Positions 34,787 through 41,101 of a DNA stretch of 41,101 bases are shown here, piece after piece. Where the stretch lies: assembly GCF_016429005.1 (NCBI RefSeq), contig NZ_JAELTV010000015.1, forward strand, positions 1 through 41,101. Direction: 5' to 3'. The notes beneath the pieces were generated by a model. It was given only the letters and a program-made list of their open reading frames with translations. It searched no databases and was not told where the DNA came from. Source of the stretch: Pedobacter sp. ASV19. GTDB taxonomy: Bacteria > Bacteroidota > Bacteroidia > Sphingobacteriales > Sphingobacteriaceae. Both the position numbers and the translations under genes were made by a program. How positions within the stretch are numbered: the stretch's first letter is position 1; every line of letters starts with the position of its first letter.

Positions 34787-35845
34787 ATGGCTTTTCAGAA
34801 AATTGTTGAATTACTAGGCAGTAATGCCGATACACTCTTAAATCACCACTGCACCACATTCGATAAAAAATTACTTCACCAACCTTCTCCTGACTTTATT
34901 GACCAGGTTTTTGTTCAAAGTAATCGTAACCCGCAAGTGCTTAGAAATCTAGCCTCCATTTTTAATCATGGAAGACTTGCGGGGACAGGATATGTTTCTA
35001 TTCTCCCCGTAGACCAGGGAATAGAACATACTGCGGGAGCCTCCTTTGCAAAGAACCCGATGTACTTTGATCCGGAAAATATTGTAAAGCTGGCTATAGA
35101 GGGGGGGTCTAATGCGGTAGCCACTACTTTTGGAAATCTTGCGGCTGTAGCCAGAAAATACGCGCATAAAATTCCCTTCCTGGTGAAATTGAATCACAAT
35201 GAACTGCTCACCTACCCCACTAAATATGATCAGATTATGTTTGGCTCCGTTCGGGACGCCTGGAACCTTGGTGCAGCTGCTGTAGGTGCAACGATCTATT
35301 TTGGCTCGGCCGAATCTGACCGTCAGATTGTAGAAGTTTCCAGGGCATTTGAAGAGGCGCATAACCTGGGTATGGTTACTGTACTCTGGTGTTATTGCCG
35401 CAACAATGATTTCAAGAAAGATGGAGTTAACTATGAATCCGCAGCTGATATTACAGCGCAAGCCAACCATATCGGTGTAACCATACAGGCAGATATTATT
35501 AAGCAAAAGATGCCTGACGTAAACGGGGGCTTCACCACAATAAACTTCTCCAAAACTGATCCTTTGGTATACAGCCAGTTAACTACAGATCACCCAATTG
35601 ATCTTTGCAGGTACCAGGTGGCAAATTGTTATATGGGCCGTGCAGGCCTAATCAATTCAGGCGGCGAATCTAAAGGTGCATCTGATCTTGGAGATTCTGT
35701 TAAAAATGCTGTGATCAATAAACGTGCTGGCGGCACGGGTCTTATTCTTGGACGAAGAGCTTTTCAACGCCCCTTTAATGAGGGAGTTGATTTTCTACAC
35801 ACCATCCAGGACGTCTACCTGGCTAAGGAAATAGATCTTGCCTGA
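34787..35845 (+). CDS. fbaB: Class I fructose-bisphosphate aldolase (FbaB/DhnA type)
   Basis: A 352-residue cytoplasmic enzyme of the archaeal/DhnA-type class I aldolases (E. coli FbaB is about 350), which splits fructose-1,6-bisphosphate into two trioses through a Schiff-base lysine, without metal. Typical stretches are [20 protein letters not shown] (about 71-90), [51 protein letters not shown] (about 299-306) and [16 protein letters not shown] near the C-terminus, where the phosphate-binding loops lie. ATG 34787 follows a TTCTTAAAAA hairpin arm. It is a housekeeping glycolytic gene, apparently single, between the sigma-factor operon (divergent) and marR (convergent, 12-base gap). Confidence 0.93.
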   Translation: MAFQKIVELLGSNADTLLNHHCTTFDKKLLHQPSPDFIDQVFVQSNRNPQVLRNLASIFNHGRLAGTGYVSILPVDQGIEHTAGASFAKNPMYFDPENIVKLAIEGGSNAVATTFGNLAAVARKYAHKIPFLVKLNHNELLTYPTKYDQIMFGSVRDAWNLGAAAVGATIYFGSAESDRQIVEVSRAFEEAHNLGMVTVLWCYCRNNDFKKDGVNYESAADITAQANHIGVTIQADIIKQKMPDVNGGFTTINFSKTDPLVYSQLTTDHPIDLCRYQVANCYMGRAGLINSGGESKGASDLGDSVKNAVINKRAGGTGLILGRRAFQRPFNEGVDFLHTIQDVYLAKEIDLA

Positions 35846-35857
35846 TGCCTTAAAAAT

Positions 35858-36319
35858 CTAGAACTCATCCTTCTCGATACGCTCGTGAAAATCTATAATT
35901 TTCAGGAGCGTATCAACCATGATTTCAAAATTTTTAGTCCCAAAAAGTTTTCTGTATTCATTATGAAGGCCTTCGGAATGCTCTTTAATGACATTAAAGA
36001 GTGTTCGGCCTGATTCTGTAAGATAAATCATAATAGATCTGGCATCTGTATCGCTCTTCTCCGTGTAAACAAGGCCGAGGTTCTCCAGTTCCTTAACCGT
36101 TTTACTTACTCCCTGTTTCGTTACCTTAATCGTTTTAACCAAATCGTGGTTGGACACACCTGTCTCTCCAATATTCATAAAGTATGGCAAAAAGGTAACG
36201 TTAAATTCCTGCGCAGCTACTTTTGATAAATTAACAGAAACCCATCTATCGGTCAATCGCCTGAGAAGGTATACTATTCTGAACAGGACACGGTCATTTT
36301 CATTCATACGGTTTTCCAT
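35858..36319 (-). CDS. MarR-family transcriptional regulator
   Basis: A 153-residue winged-helix regulator. Dimerisation helices lie at 1-45 and 120-153. The DNA-binding domain (about 50-115) has GVSNHDLVKTIKVTKQGVSKT as helix-turn-helix and the wing with YTEKSDTDARSIMIYLTESG. It is divergent from the EmrAB-TolC operon with a 126-base spacer that contains a near-perfect inverted repeat, so it almost certainly represses that operon and itself, releasing on binding a toxic organic compound (family knowledge plus layout). A further long hairpin is embedded in its last codons (35876-35914). Confidence 0.93.
   Translation of the reverse strand: MENRMNENDRVLFRIVYLLRRLTDRWVSVNLSKVAAQEFNVTFLPYFMNIGETGVSNHDLVKTIKVTKQGVSKTVKELENLGLVYTEKSDTDARSIMIYLTESGRTLFNVIKEHSEGLHNEYRKLFGTKNFEIMVDTLLKIIDFHERIEKDEF
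35876..35914. terminator. 17-bp hairpin embedded in the end of marR
   Basis: Positions 35876-35892 and 35898-35914 are inverse copies with a single mismatch in 17 bases and a 5-base loop. The whole structure lies within the last codons of marR, 18 bases from its stop codon, and 31 bases past the convergent aldolase stop. It can act on both transcripts. There is no U-run, so Rho-independent termination is not certain; transcript-end protection is equally possible. Confidence 0.6.
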
Positions 36320-36386
36320 AAGGGTAAAATTAGTCTTTTTTTAACAATTACATATTGTCAGCATAATGTCTTTTTATTTCTAACTA

Positions 36387-36423
36387 GTAAACTTGGTTGA
36401 CAAATATAGTCAACTTAGTTTAC
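36387..36423. promoter_or_regulatory. MarR operator, 15-bp-arm inverted repeat
   Basis: GTAAACTTGGTTGAC (36387-36401) and GTCAACTTAGTTTAC (36409-36423) are inverted copies matching at 13 of 15 positions around AAATATA. It covers the -33 to -7 interval of the plus-strand efflux promoter and the -7 box of the minus-strand marR promoter, so one dimer could silence both directions. Confidence 0.88.
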
Positions 36424-36428
36424 ATTTG
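36397..36428 (+). promoter_or_regulatory. Promoter of the EmrAB-TolC operon
   Basis: TACATTTG (36421-36428) fits the Bacteroidota TAnnTTTG -7 box. TTGA at 36397-36400 sits 20 bases upstream as a one-off -33 box. Transcription would start near 36434, about a dozen bases before the ATG at 36446. This also rules out the GTG at 36428 as start codon. Confidence 0.65.
36401..36408 (-). promoter_or_regulatory. -7 box of the marR promoter
   Basis: On the minus strand this reads TATATTTG, a full match to TAnnTTTG, lying exactly in the spacer of the operator. It would give marR a leader of about 75 bases. No TTTG -33 box is visible at the right spacing. Confidence 0.45.
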
Positions 36429-36445
36429 TGTCATTAAATAACATC

Positions 36446-37495
36446 ATGGAAAAAGAAGAAAAAAAACAATCTCCTGCTGTAAAGACAGCAAAAATTGCAG
36501 GTTTAGGTGTCGCAGCAATTGTCGTTTGCTATTTCGCTTTTAGCAAGGTTAATCACGCTATGAATTTTGAAAGCACAGATAATGCGCAGGTGGAAACCAA
36601 CTCAGTCCCTGTACTGAGCCGCATTGCAGGCTACATTGATCATTTCTCTCTTTTGGATTACCAGCAGGTTAAAGAAGGCGATACACTGGCGGTAATTGAT
36701 GATACAGAATATATCCTTGCGGTACAGCAAGCTGAGGCAGATCTATTGGCCGCAAGAGCAGATCTAACTAGTGCTGAGTCGCAAATTCCAACTATTGGTT
36801 CTAACAAAGAAGTGGCTTCTGCCGGAGTGAGCGTTGAAGAAGTTGCCTTGCAAAAAGCAAAAAGAGATGTGGCCCGGGATGAAGCTTTGTTTAAAGAAGG
36901 TTCCATTACACAGCGTCAGTTTGAAAACAGTGAATCGGCCTATCAAACCGCTCAGAAGCTACTCATCTCCAGTCGCAGTAAAGTGACCCAGGCAGGCACA
37001 CAAACCGGTACCGCACAAGCTCAGATTGAAAAAGCCAAAGCGACCGTTGCAGCCAAAGAAACTGCTCTGGCAAAAGCCAAACTTAATCTTTCTTATACCC
37101 GGATCATTGCGCCGGCAAGTGGAAAAGTTGGTAAAACGAATTTAAAAAAAGGACAATACGTACAAGGTGGCCAACCTCTGTTTAGCTTAATCAGCAATGA
37201 CAAATACTGGATTGTAGCCAATTTCAAAGAAACGCAAATAGAACACATGAAAGTTGGACAACCTGTAGACATTAAAGTAGATGGCTATCCTGATCATAAA
37301 ATATCTGGCAAAATATCTGGCTTCAGTGATGCTACCGGTGCAAAATTCTCTTTGCTTCCTCCCGACAATTCTACAGGAAACTTCGTGAAAGTTACCCAAA
37401 GAGTTCCCGTAACTATTGAGATTGATCGCCCGGAAACTTTTACCGGAATTTTAAAAGCAGGACTTAGTGTAGAAGCAGATGTCAAAATACATTAA
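36446..37495 (+). CDS. emrA: EmrA/HlyD-type membrane-fusion protein
   Basis: A 349-residue adaptor for a drug-efflux tripartite pump. One N-terminal membrane anchor (about 19-37, GLGVAAIVVCYFAF) is followed by the HlyD/EmrA signature ESTDNAQVETNSVPVLSRIA (about 46-65). Then come the first lipoyl half, a coiled-coil hairpin rich in Ala/Gln/Lys (about 90-215), the second lipoyl half (YTRIIAPASGKVGKTNLKKG) and a beta-barrel domain. It links the EmrB carrier to the TolC duct. The ATG at 36446 is chosen from the promoter position. It overlaps emrB by 17 bases. Confidence 0.92.
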   Translation: MEKEEKKQSPAVKTAKIAGLGVAAIVVCYFAFSKVNHAMNFESTDNAQVETNSVPVLSRIAGYIDHFSLLDYQQVKEGDTLAVIDDTEYILAVQQAEADLLAARADLTSAESQIPTIGSNKEVASAGVSVEEVALQKAKRDVARDEALFKEGSITQRQFENSESAYQTAQKLLISSRSKVTQAGTQTGTAQAQIEKAKATVAAKETALAKAKLNLSYTRIIAPASGKVGKTNLKKGQYVQGGQPLFSLISNDKYWIVANFKETQIEHMKVGQPVDIKVDGYPDHKISGKISGFSDATGAKFSLLPPDNSTGNFVKVTQRVPVTIEIDRPETFTGILKAGLSVEADVKIH

Positions 37496-39047
37496 AATCA
37501 TTATTGTCATCACCACCATTACTGCTGCAATGATGGAACTGATCGACACTTCTATCGTGAATGTTGCCTTGAACAACATCAGTGGAACATTGGGGGCCAC
37601 ACTGGAAGATGCCTCCTGGGTCGTAACGGCTTATGCCATTGCCAACGTAATCATTATTCCGCTGACAGGCTTCTTAAGCCGGTACTTTGGTAGAAAAAAC
37701 TACTACCTGGCTTCAATTGTCATATTTACTTTTTCTTCTTATATGTGTGGCAGCTCTACTTCATTATGGATGCTGGTCCTTTGGCGGTTTGTTCAAGGCA
37801 TAGGTGGTGGTGCATTATTATCTGTATCTCAAGGAATCCTATTCGATCAGTTCAAACCAGAAGAAAAAGGAATTGCAGGGGGTATATTTGGAATGGGTAT
37901 TGTCATCGGTCCAACCATCGGCCCTATCCTGGGTGGTTATATTGTAGACAATTACCATTGGGCATTGATTTTTGACATCAACATTCCAATTGGTATAGCC
38001 GCAGCATTACTGACCTGGAAATTCATTGACAAAAAACCCGATGAATATAATATCAACAAGAAAGCCATCCCAATCGACTATGTGGGTATACTGTCCTTAA
38101 CCATTGGTGTGGGTGCACTTCAGTATATACTGGAAAAGGGACAATCTGACGATTGGTTTCAGGCACAATCCATAAGATATCTGACCCTTGCCGCAGTACT
38201 CGGCCTTGGCTTTTTCATCTGGTGGGAGTTATACACTAAAACGCCTGCGATTAATCTTAGGGTAATGAAAAACAGAAACCTGATTGGCAGTAATGTACTC
38301 ACCTTTGTCTGTGGCTTCGGCCTTTTTGGATCTGTATACCTTTTTCCAGTCATGGTACAACGGGTAATGGGCTATACGCCAACAGAGGCCGGACTTTCAA
38401 TGGTACCGGGTGCATTAGTCTCCATTTTTGCTATGCCTTTTATAGGAGCTGGTCTTGGTAAAGGCATAAAGCCTATTTACTTCGTCATCCTTGGTTTTAT
38501 CCTGTTTATCCTTCATGGCTATACCTCTTCACTTGCAACACCCGAATCAGGGAGGTGGTGGTTCACCTTACCTCAAATTTTCAGGGGTGTGGGAACAGGT
38601 TGCTTAACCGTACCTCTTTTAAGTCAGGCGGTAGTAGGATTAAAACCTCAGGATATGCCCTATGGAATTTCTCTGAACAATATGTTCAGACAGCTGGGAG
38701 GAGCCTTCGGGATTGCTATTATGAATACCTATGCGACCAATCGTTTCGCTACGCACCGCTCCGATCTGGTTTCCAATCTACAGAACAATAATCCGTTGCT
38801 TACAGAACGTTTAAATGGAATTACCCAGGGAATAGTTGCAAAAGGCGTAAATCCCATAGCAGCAAAACAAGGCGCCTATGGTGTTTTAGACCATGCACTG
38901 TCCAACCAGGCACAAATGCAGGCTTATCTGGATGGTTTTCTTTTAATAGCCGTCTTCTTTGTTTGTACCATACCTTTTATGCTTTTGCTCAAGAATGAAA
39001 GCATGGACGCAGAGACCAGAGCAAAAGTAGCAGCAGCAGCACATTAA
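37479..39047 (+). CDS. emrB: DHA2-family drug:H+ antiporter (EmrB type)
   Basis: A 522-residue, 14-helix MFS transporter. The first helix carries MMELIDTSIVNVALNNISG (typical motif D1 of DHA2 carriers). LSRYFGRKNYYLAS is motif A, FVQGIGGGALLSVSQ is the antiporter segment, and FGMGIVIGPTIGPILGGYIV is motif C. It should expel hydrophobic toxicants by proton antiport through the EmrA and TolC partners. The start overlaps emrA, so translation is coupled. Substrates cannot be read from sequence. Confidence 0.94.
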   Translation: MSKYIKIIIVITTITAAMMELIDTSIVNVALNNISGTLGATLEDASWVVTAYAIANVIIIPLTGFLSRYFGRKNYYLASIVIFTFSSYMCGSSTSLWMLVLWRFVQGIGGGALLSVSQGILFDQFKPEEKGIAGGIFGMGIVIGPTIGPILGGYIVDNYHWALIFDINIPIGIAAALLTWKFIDKKPDEYNINKKAIPIDYVGILSLTIGVGALQYILEKGQSDDWFQAQSIRYLTLAAVLGLGFFIWWELYTKTPAINLRVMKNRNLIGSNVLTFVCGFGLFGSVYLFPVMVQRVMGYTPTEAGLSMVPGALVSIFAMPFIGAGLGKGIKPIYFVILGFILFILHGYTSSLATPESGRWWFTLPQIFRGVGTGCLTVPLLSQAVVGLKPQDMPYGISLNNMFRQLGGAFGIAIMNTYATNRFATHRSDLVSNLQNNNPLLTERLNGITQGIVAKGVNPIAAKQGAYGVLDHALSNQAQMQAYLDGFLLIAVFFVCTIPFMLLLKNESMDAETRAKVAAAAH

Positions 39048-39065
39048 TTATCATTACAAAGTATT

Positions 39066-40367
39066 ATGAAACGTTTATTCAATATATTCATTATTGCCTT
39101 CAGTTGCAGCTCAGTATATGCACAACAGCAAACTTCAGGAGATCTATCTGTTCTCATCAACCAGTCTTTCCATTATTTTCCACAGTTTAAAGAACTTGGA
39201 CAAGCTATAGATGTTGAACAACAGCGGATTGCCCTTGCTAAAGCCGCTGGCCTCCCCTCCTTTCAGGCAACAGGAACTTACAACTATATCAATCCGGTAT
39301 CTGAAATCTCCATACCAGCCGGAGCACAATCACTTAGCTTTCAGATCATGCCTAAAAACAATTATAAGACCACTGTAAATGGAAGTTATACCCTCTGGGA
39401 TTTTGGTGTGGTAAAGGCGGGTGTAGATCGGGCCAGGGCGGGTCTTATGCTCGCCAAAGACAATTTGGATTATCATAAAAACCAGATGGCAGCACAAGTG
39501 TCGAATATCTATTACCAAATTGCCTATTTAAAGGCAGCTATAGAAATTCAGAAAAGTGTGATCGATTTTCTAGAACGAAATAAGAAAGATACCGAGATCA
39601 AATACAAAAATGGAGATGCATTAAAATATGATGTACTTTCTATTCAGTCCAGCATCGACCAGGAAAACAATCGAAAAATTGATCTCCAGACGTCACTGGA
39701 TAAACAATATGTGTTAATGGAATACACTACTGGAATGAAGATGGATAAAATTCCACTTGGTTTTACTTTTCCTGTGCAGGGATTGGAAGACGGAGCAGAA
39801 CAATCATTAGAACATGCCTGGAATTACAACCCAGAATTTAAACTCCTTAAAGACAGAATTGCGCAGGCCCAAGCGGAACTTGCTTTAAGTAAAACTGGTG
39901 GAAAACCTTCCCTCACACTGAACGCAGGAACTGGGTATACCAACGGCTATGCACCAGACATTGATCGCTTCAGGTACAATTATACCGCAGGTGTAACCCT
40001 AAATATTCCGATCTATCAGGGTGGCCGGGCAAAAAAACAGGAGAGACTATCAGAAAGTCAGTTAAAGCAGACCAGATTTGCCCAGGAGACACTCAACAAC
40101 ACCTTTAAAAGCAGCATTAAACAGGTCTTGACCGATATCAACAGCAATCGCTCCAGCCTGGTGAATGCCGGAGGTCAGGTTGCAGAAGCAAAAGAAGCAC
40201 AAAAACTTGCACAAAGCCGGTACAGGAATGGTATAGGTACAAATCTGGAGCTAACCAGTGCCAGTACAAATGTTCAAAAGGCAGAACTGACCAGACTACA
40301 ATATGAATACCAGCTCTGTCTTGCACAAGTAGAAATGGCCCGGTTAACCGGAATTAAATATTGGTAA
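39066..40367 (+). CDS. TolC-family outer-membrane efflux protein
   Basis: A 433-residue channel subunit with a signal peptide (1-20, ending SVYAQ) and duplicated OEP domains (about 25-225 and 230-433): long helices with LAKAAGLPSFQATGTYNY, VDRARAGLMLAKDNLDY, ALSKTGGKPSLTLNAGTGYT and KLAQSRYRNGIGTNLELTSA, the last being the classic C-terminal OEP motif. It is the exit duct for EmrAB, 18 bases downstream of emrB. It differs strongly from the TolC-like protein of the copper operon, so the two pumps have dedicated ducts. Confidence 0.93.
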   Translation: MKRLFNIFIIAFSCSSVYAQQQTSGDLSVLINQSFHYFPQFKELGQAIDVEQQRIALAKAAGLPSFQATGTYNYINPVSEISIPAGAQSLSFQIMPKNNYKTTVNGSYTLWDFGVVKAGVDRARAGLMLAKDNLDYHKNQMAAQVSNIYYQIAYLKAAIEIQKSVIDFLERNKKDTEIKYKNGDALKYDVLSIQSSIDQENNRKIDLQTSLDKQYVLMEYTTGMKMDKIPLGFTFPVQGLEDGAEQSLEHAWNYNPEFKLLKDRIAQAQAELALSKTGGKPSLTLNAGTGYTNGYAPDIDRFRYNYTAGVTLNIPIYQGGRAKKQERLSESQLKQTRFAQETLNNTFKSSIKQVLTDINSNRSSLVNAGGQVAEAKEAQKLAQSRYRNGIGTNLELTSASTNVQKAELTRLQYEYQLCLAQVEMARLTGIKYW

Positions 40368-40379
40368 AAGAACCCCTCC

Positions 40380-40598
40380 ATGATGAACGTTTTCATTTTT
40401 GTTTCTAATATCAAGTCTGTCGAAGATCTTTCTCAGTTGAAAAAGATCTTCGACAAACAAAGAGAAATCCAAAACTGGTCTGTAGACCTCACTGATGAAG
40501 AAAGAGTCTTGAGGGTTGAAACTGATGGACTGGAACGTTGCGAGATTATCAGATTGGTGAGATCATGCGGATATGATTGTTATAAAATGGACTGGTAG
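40380..40598 (+). CDS. Small protein of unknown function after the efflux operon
   Basis: A 72-residue acidic protein (71 if the second of two adjacent ATG codons is used). The order strand (NVFIFVSNI), helix (DLSQLKKIFDKQREI), strand (WSVDLTDEERVLRVET), helix (RCEIIRLVRSCGY), strand (CYKMDW) fits a beta-alpha-beta-beta-alpha-beta ferredoxin-like fold as in HMA domains, but the CxxC metal motif is absent. I do not know a named family. It lies 12 bases after the TolC gene, so it is likely cotranscribed with the efflux operon. A perfect 14-bp inverted repeat lies within its coding sequence. Confidence 0.7.
   Translation: MMNVFIFVSNIKSVEDLSQLKKIFDKQREIQNWSVDLTDEERVLRVETDGLERCEIIRLVRSCGYDCYKMDW
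40418..40455. repeat. Perfect 14-bp hairpin inside a coding sequence
   Basis: TGTCGAAGATCTTT (40418-40431) is perfectly inverted at 40442-40455 around a 10-base loop. It falls in codons 13-26 of the small gene, encoding the first helix, and lacks a T-run. It might slow or end transcription coming from the efflux operon, or mask the start of the small gene. Confidence 0.65.
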
Positions 40599-40631
40599 TT
40601 ATCCCTGGTTATATTTTTTAAATTTATCAAT

Positions 40632-40661
40632 TTGGTCTTTAAACATAAATATTAAATTTGC
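40632..40661 (+). promoter_or_regulatory. Bacteroidota promoter for the last gene
   Basis: TTTG (40632-40635) and TAAATTTG (40654-40661) are separated by 18 bases, a complete -33/-7 match and the best promoter in the window. The transcript would start near 40667, so the gene's ATG at 40679 is the correct start and the upstream TTG at 40658 is not. Confidence 0.75.
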
Positions 40662-40678
40662 AGGCACACAAGAAACCT

Positions 40679-40953
40679 ATGCAAATTGTTTTTGATACAC
40701 TTTACTACCTCGACTCTAATGAGATTTCTATTCTCGAGATTAAAAGGCTTGACCAGCCTGCAGCCAGCACTGTAGATGATATTTTTCATTGGTTAATGTT
40801 CGATAAGGAAACAAAGCGCATTCAACATCTTACATTCAGATCTTTAGATTCTTCTTCTGTACTTGAAGAACGCTTCTTTGTAGAAGGTTTTCTAAAGTTT
40901 AGCGAAACAGAAGGCACCTATATTCAAAAATTCAATTCGGGCCAGTTTGAGGT
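40679..40953 (+). CDS. Truncated gene of unknown function
   Basis: About 91 genuine residues starting MQIVFDTLYYLDSNEISILE. The sequence then runs into sequencing adapter at 40954, which translates as CLLYTSDAADER, a well-known artefact string; the true C-terminus is missing. Visible parts are an acidic helix-rich start, DDIFHWLMFDKETKRIQHL, and strands ending YIQKFNSGQFEV. I do not recognise the family. It has its own promoter. Confidence 0.6.
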
Positions 40954-41029
40954 CTGTCTCTTATACACATCTGACGCTGCCGACGAACGTTAGCCGGTGT
41001 AGATGTCGGTGGTCGCCGGGGGATTGAAA
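40954..41029. other. Illumina Nextera adapter sequence, not genomic
   Basis: CTGTCTCTTATACACATCT (40954-40972) is the Tn5/Nextera mosaic end. GACGCTGCCGACGA (40973-40986) is the adjoining Nextera adapter, then a 10-base probable index (40987-40996). GTGTAGATGTCGGTGGTCGCCG (40997-41018) is the P5 end with one miscall. The last bases degrade into random calls. The contig therefore ends by unremoved adapter. Confidence 0.97.

Positions 41030-41101
<72 letters not shown>

Noticed and set aside
36428-36445. GTG start for the EmrA-type protein
   Set aside because: It lies within the -7 box, upstream of the expected transcription start; ATG 36446 fits the promoter and family.
1-40953. CRISPR array, tRNA, rRNA, prophage or insertion-sequence transposase
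   Set aside because: I looked for regular short repeats, cloverleaf-like segments and transposase or integrase motifs and found none that hold up by eye.
40954-40993. Coding end of the last ORF, and a possible Tn5-type transposon end
   Set aside because: The mosaic end is joined to synthetic Nextera adapter, an index and P5 sequence, so it is a library artefact, not an insertion element.

Overview
The window looks like chromosome from a Bacteroidota soil or freshwater bacterium of the Sphingobacteriaceae, most like Pedobacter or a relative. Reasons: SpI/SpII leaders typical of the phylum, an ECF sigma/FecR/STN-TonB-receptor module, FAS1 and DUF4397 surface lipoproteins, promoters of the TTTG-N18-20-TAnnTTTG type, and few Shine-Dalgarno sequences. 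Genus is inferred from protein flavour only. The last ~150 bases are not genomic: they are an Illumina Nextera adapter read-through followed by 72 G.

Region 1 (1-9727): the start of a secreted-protein gene, a hairpin-rich spacer, a DUF1275 membrane protein, and a copper/silver efflux locus on the plus strand. The locus runs HYC_CC_PP protein, secreted HMA (CxxC) protein, hairpin, CusA-type RND pump split into two ORFs with an ATGA overlap, TolC-type outer-membrane protein, two different periplasmic adaptors (the second with a C-x2-H / C-x2-C metal-binding domain), and a DUF3347 lipoprotein. An intrinsic terminator closes it. The set forms a Cu(I)/Ag(I) export machine with several periplasmic metal-binding partners.

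Region 2 (9728-13566, minus strand): an aspartokinase of the Ask_Ect-like type, a secreted DsrE-like protein paired with a FucP/GluP-type sugar permease, and a 440-base noncoding stretch with a degenerate tandem repeat and a 19-bp inverted repeat enclosing a second hairpin.

Region 3 (13567-34619, minus strand): the main accessory block. An ECF sigma factor and FecR anti-sigma are followed, after a hairpin, by an unbroken eight-gene run with 2-33 base gaps: STN-TonB receptor, DUF4397 lipoprotein, an orphan lipoprotein, three two-domain FAS1 lipoproteins, an Oar-type TonB receptor, and an IPT/NHL lipoprotein, ending at a strong terminator. No SusD is present, so this is not a classical polysaccharide utilisation locus; I read it as a cell-surface-signalling operon that builds a surface adhesion or capture complex. 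Downstream is a separate two-gene unit: a CBM9-like secreted protein and an outer-membrane beta-barrel protein, each with a long Gly/Arg-rich insertion.

Region 4 (34787-40953): class I fructose-bisphosphate aldolase, then a MarR regulator divergent from an EmrA-EmrB-TolC drug efflux operon. A 15-bp-arm inverted repeat lies over both promoters and is an obvious MarR operator. A small ferredoxin-like-sized protein follows, then a gene cut off by the adapter.
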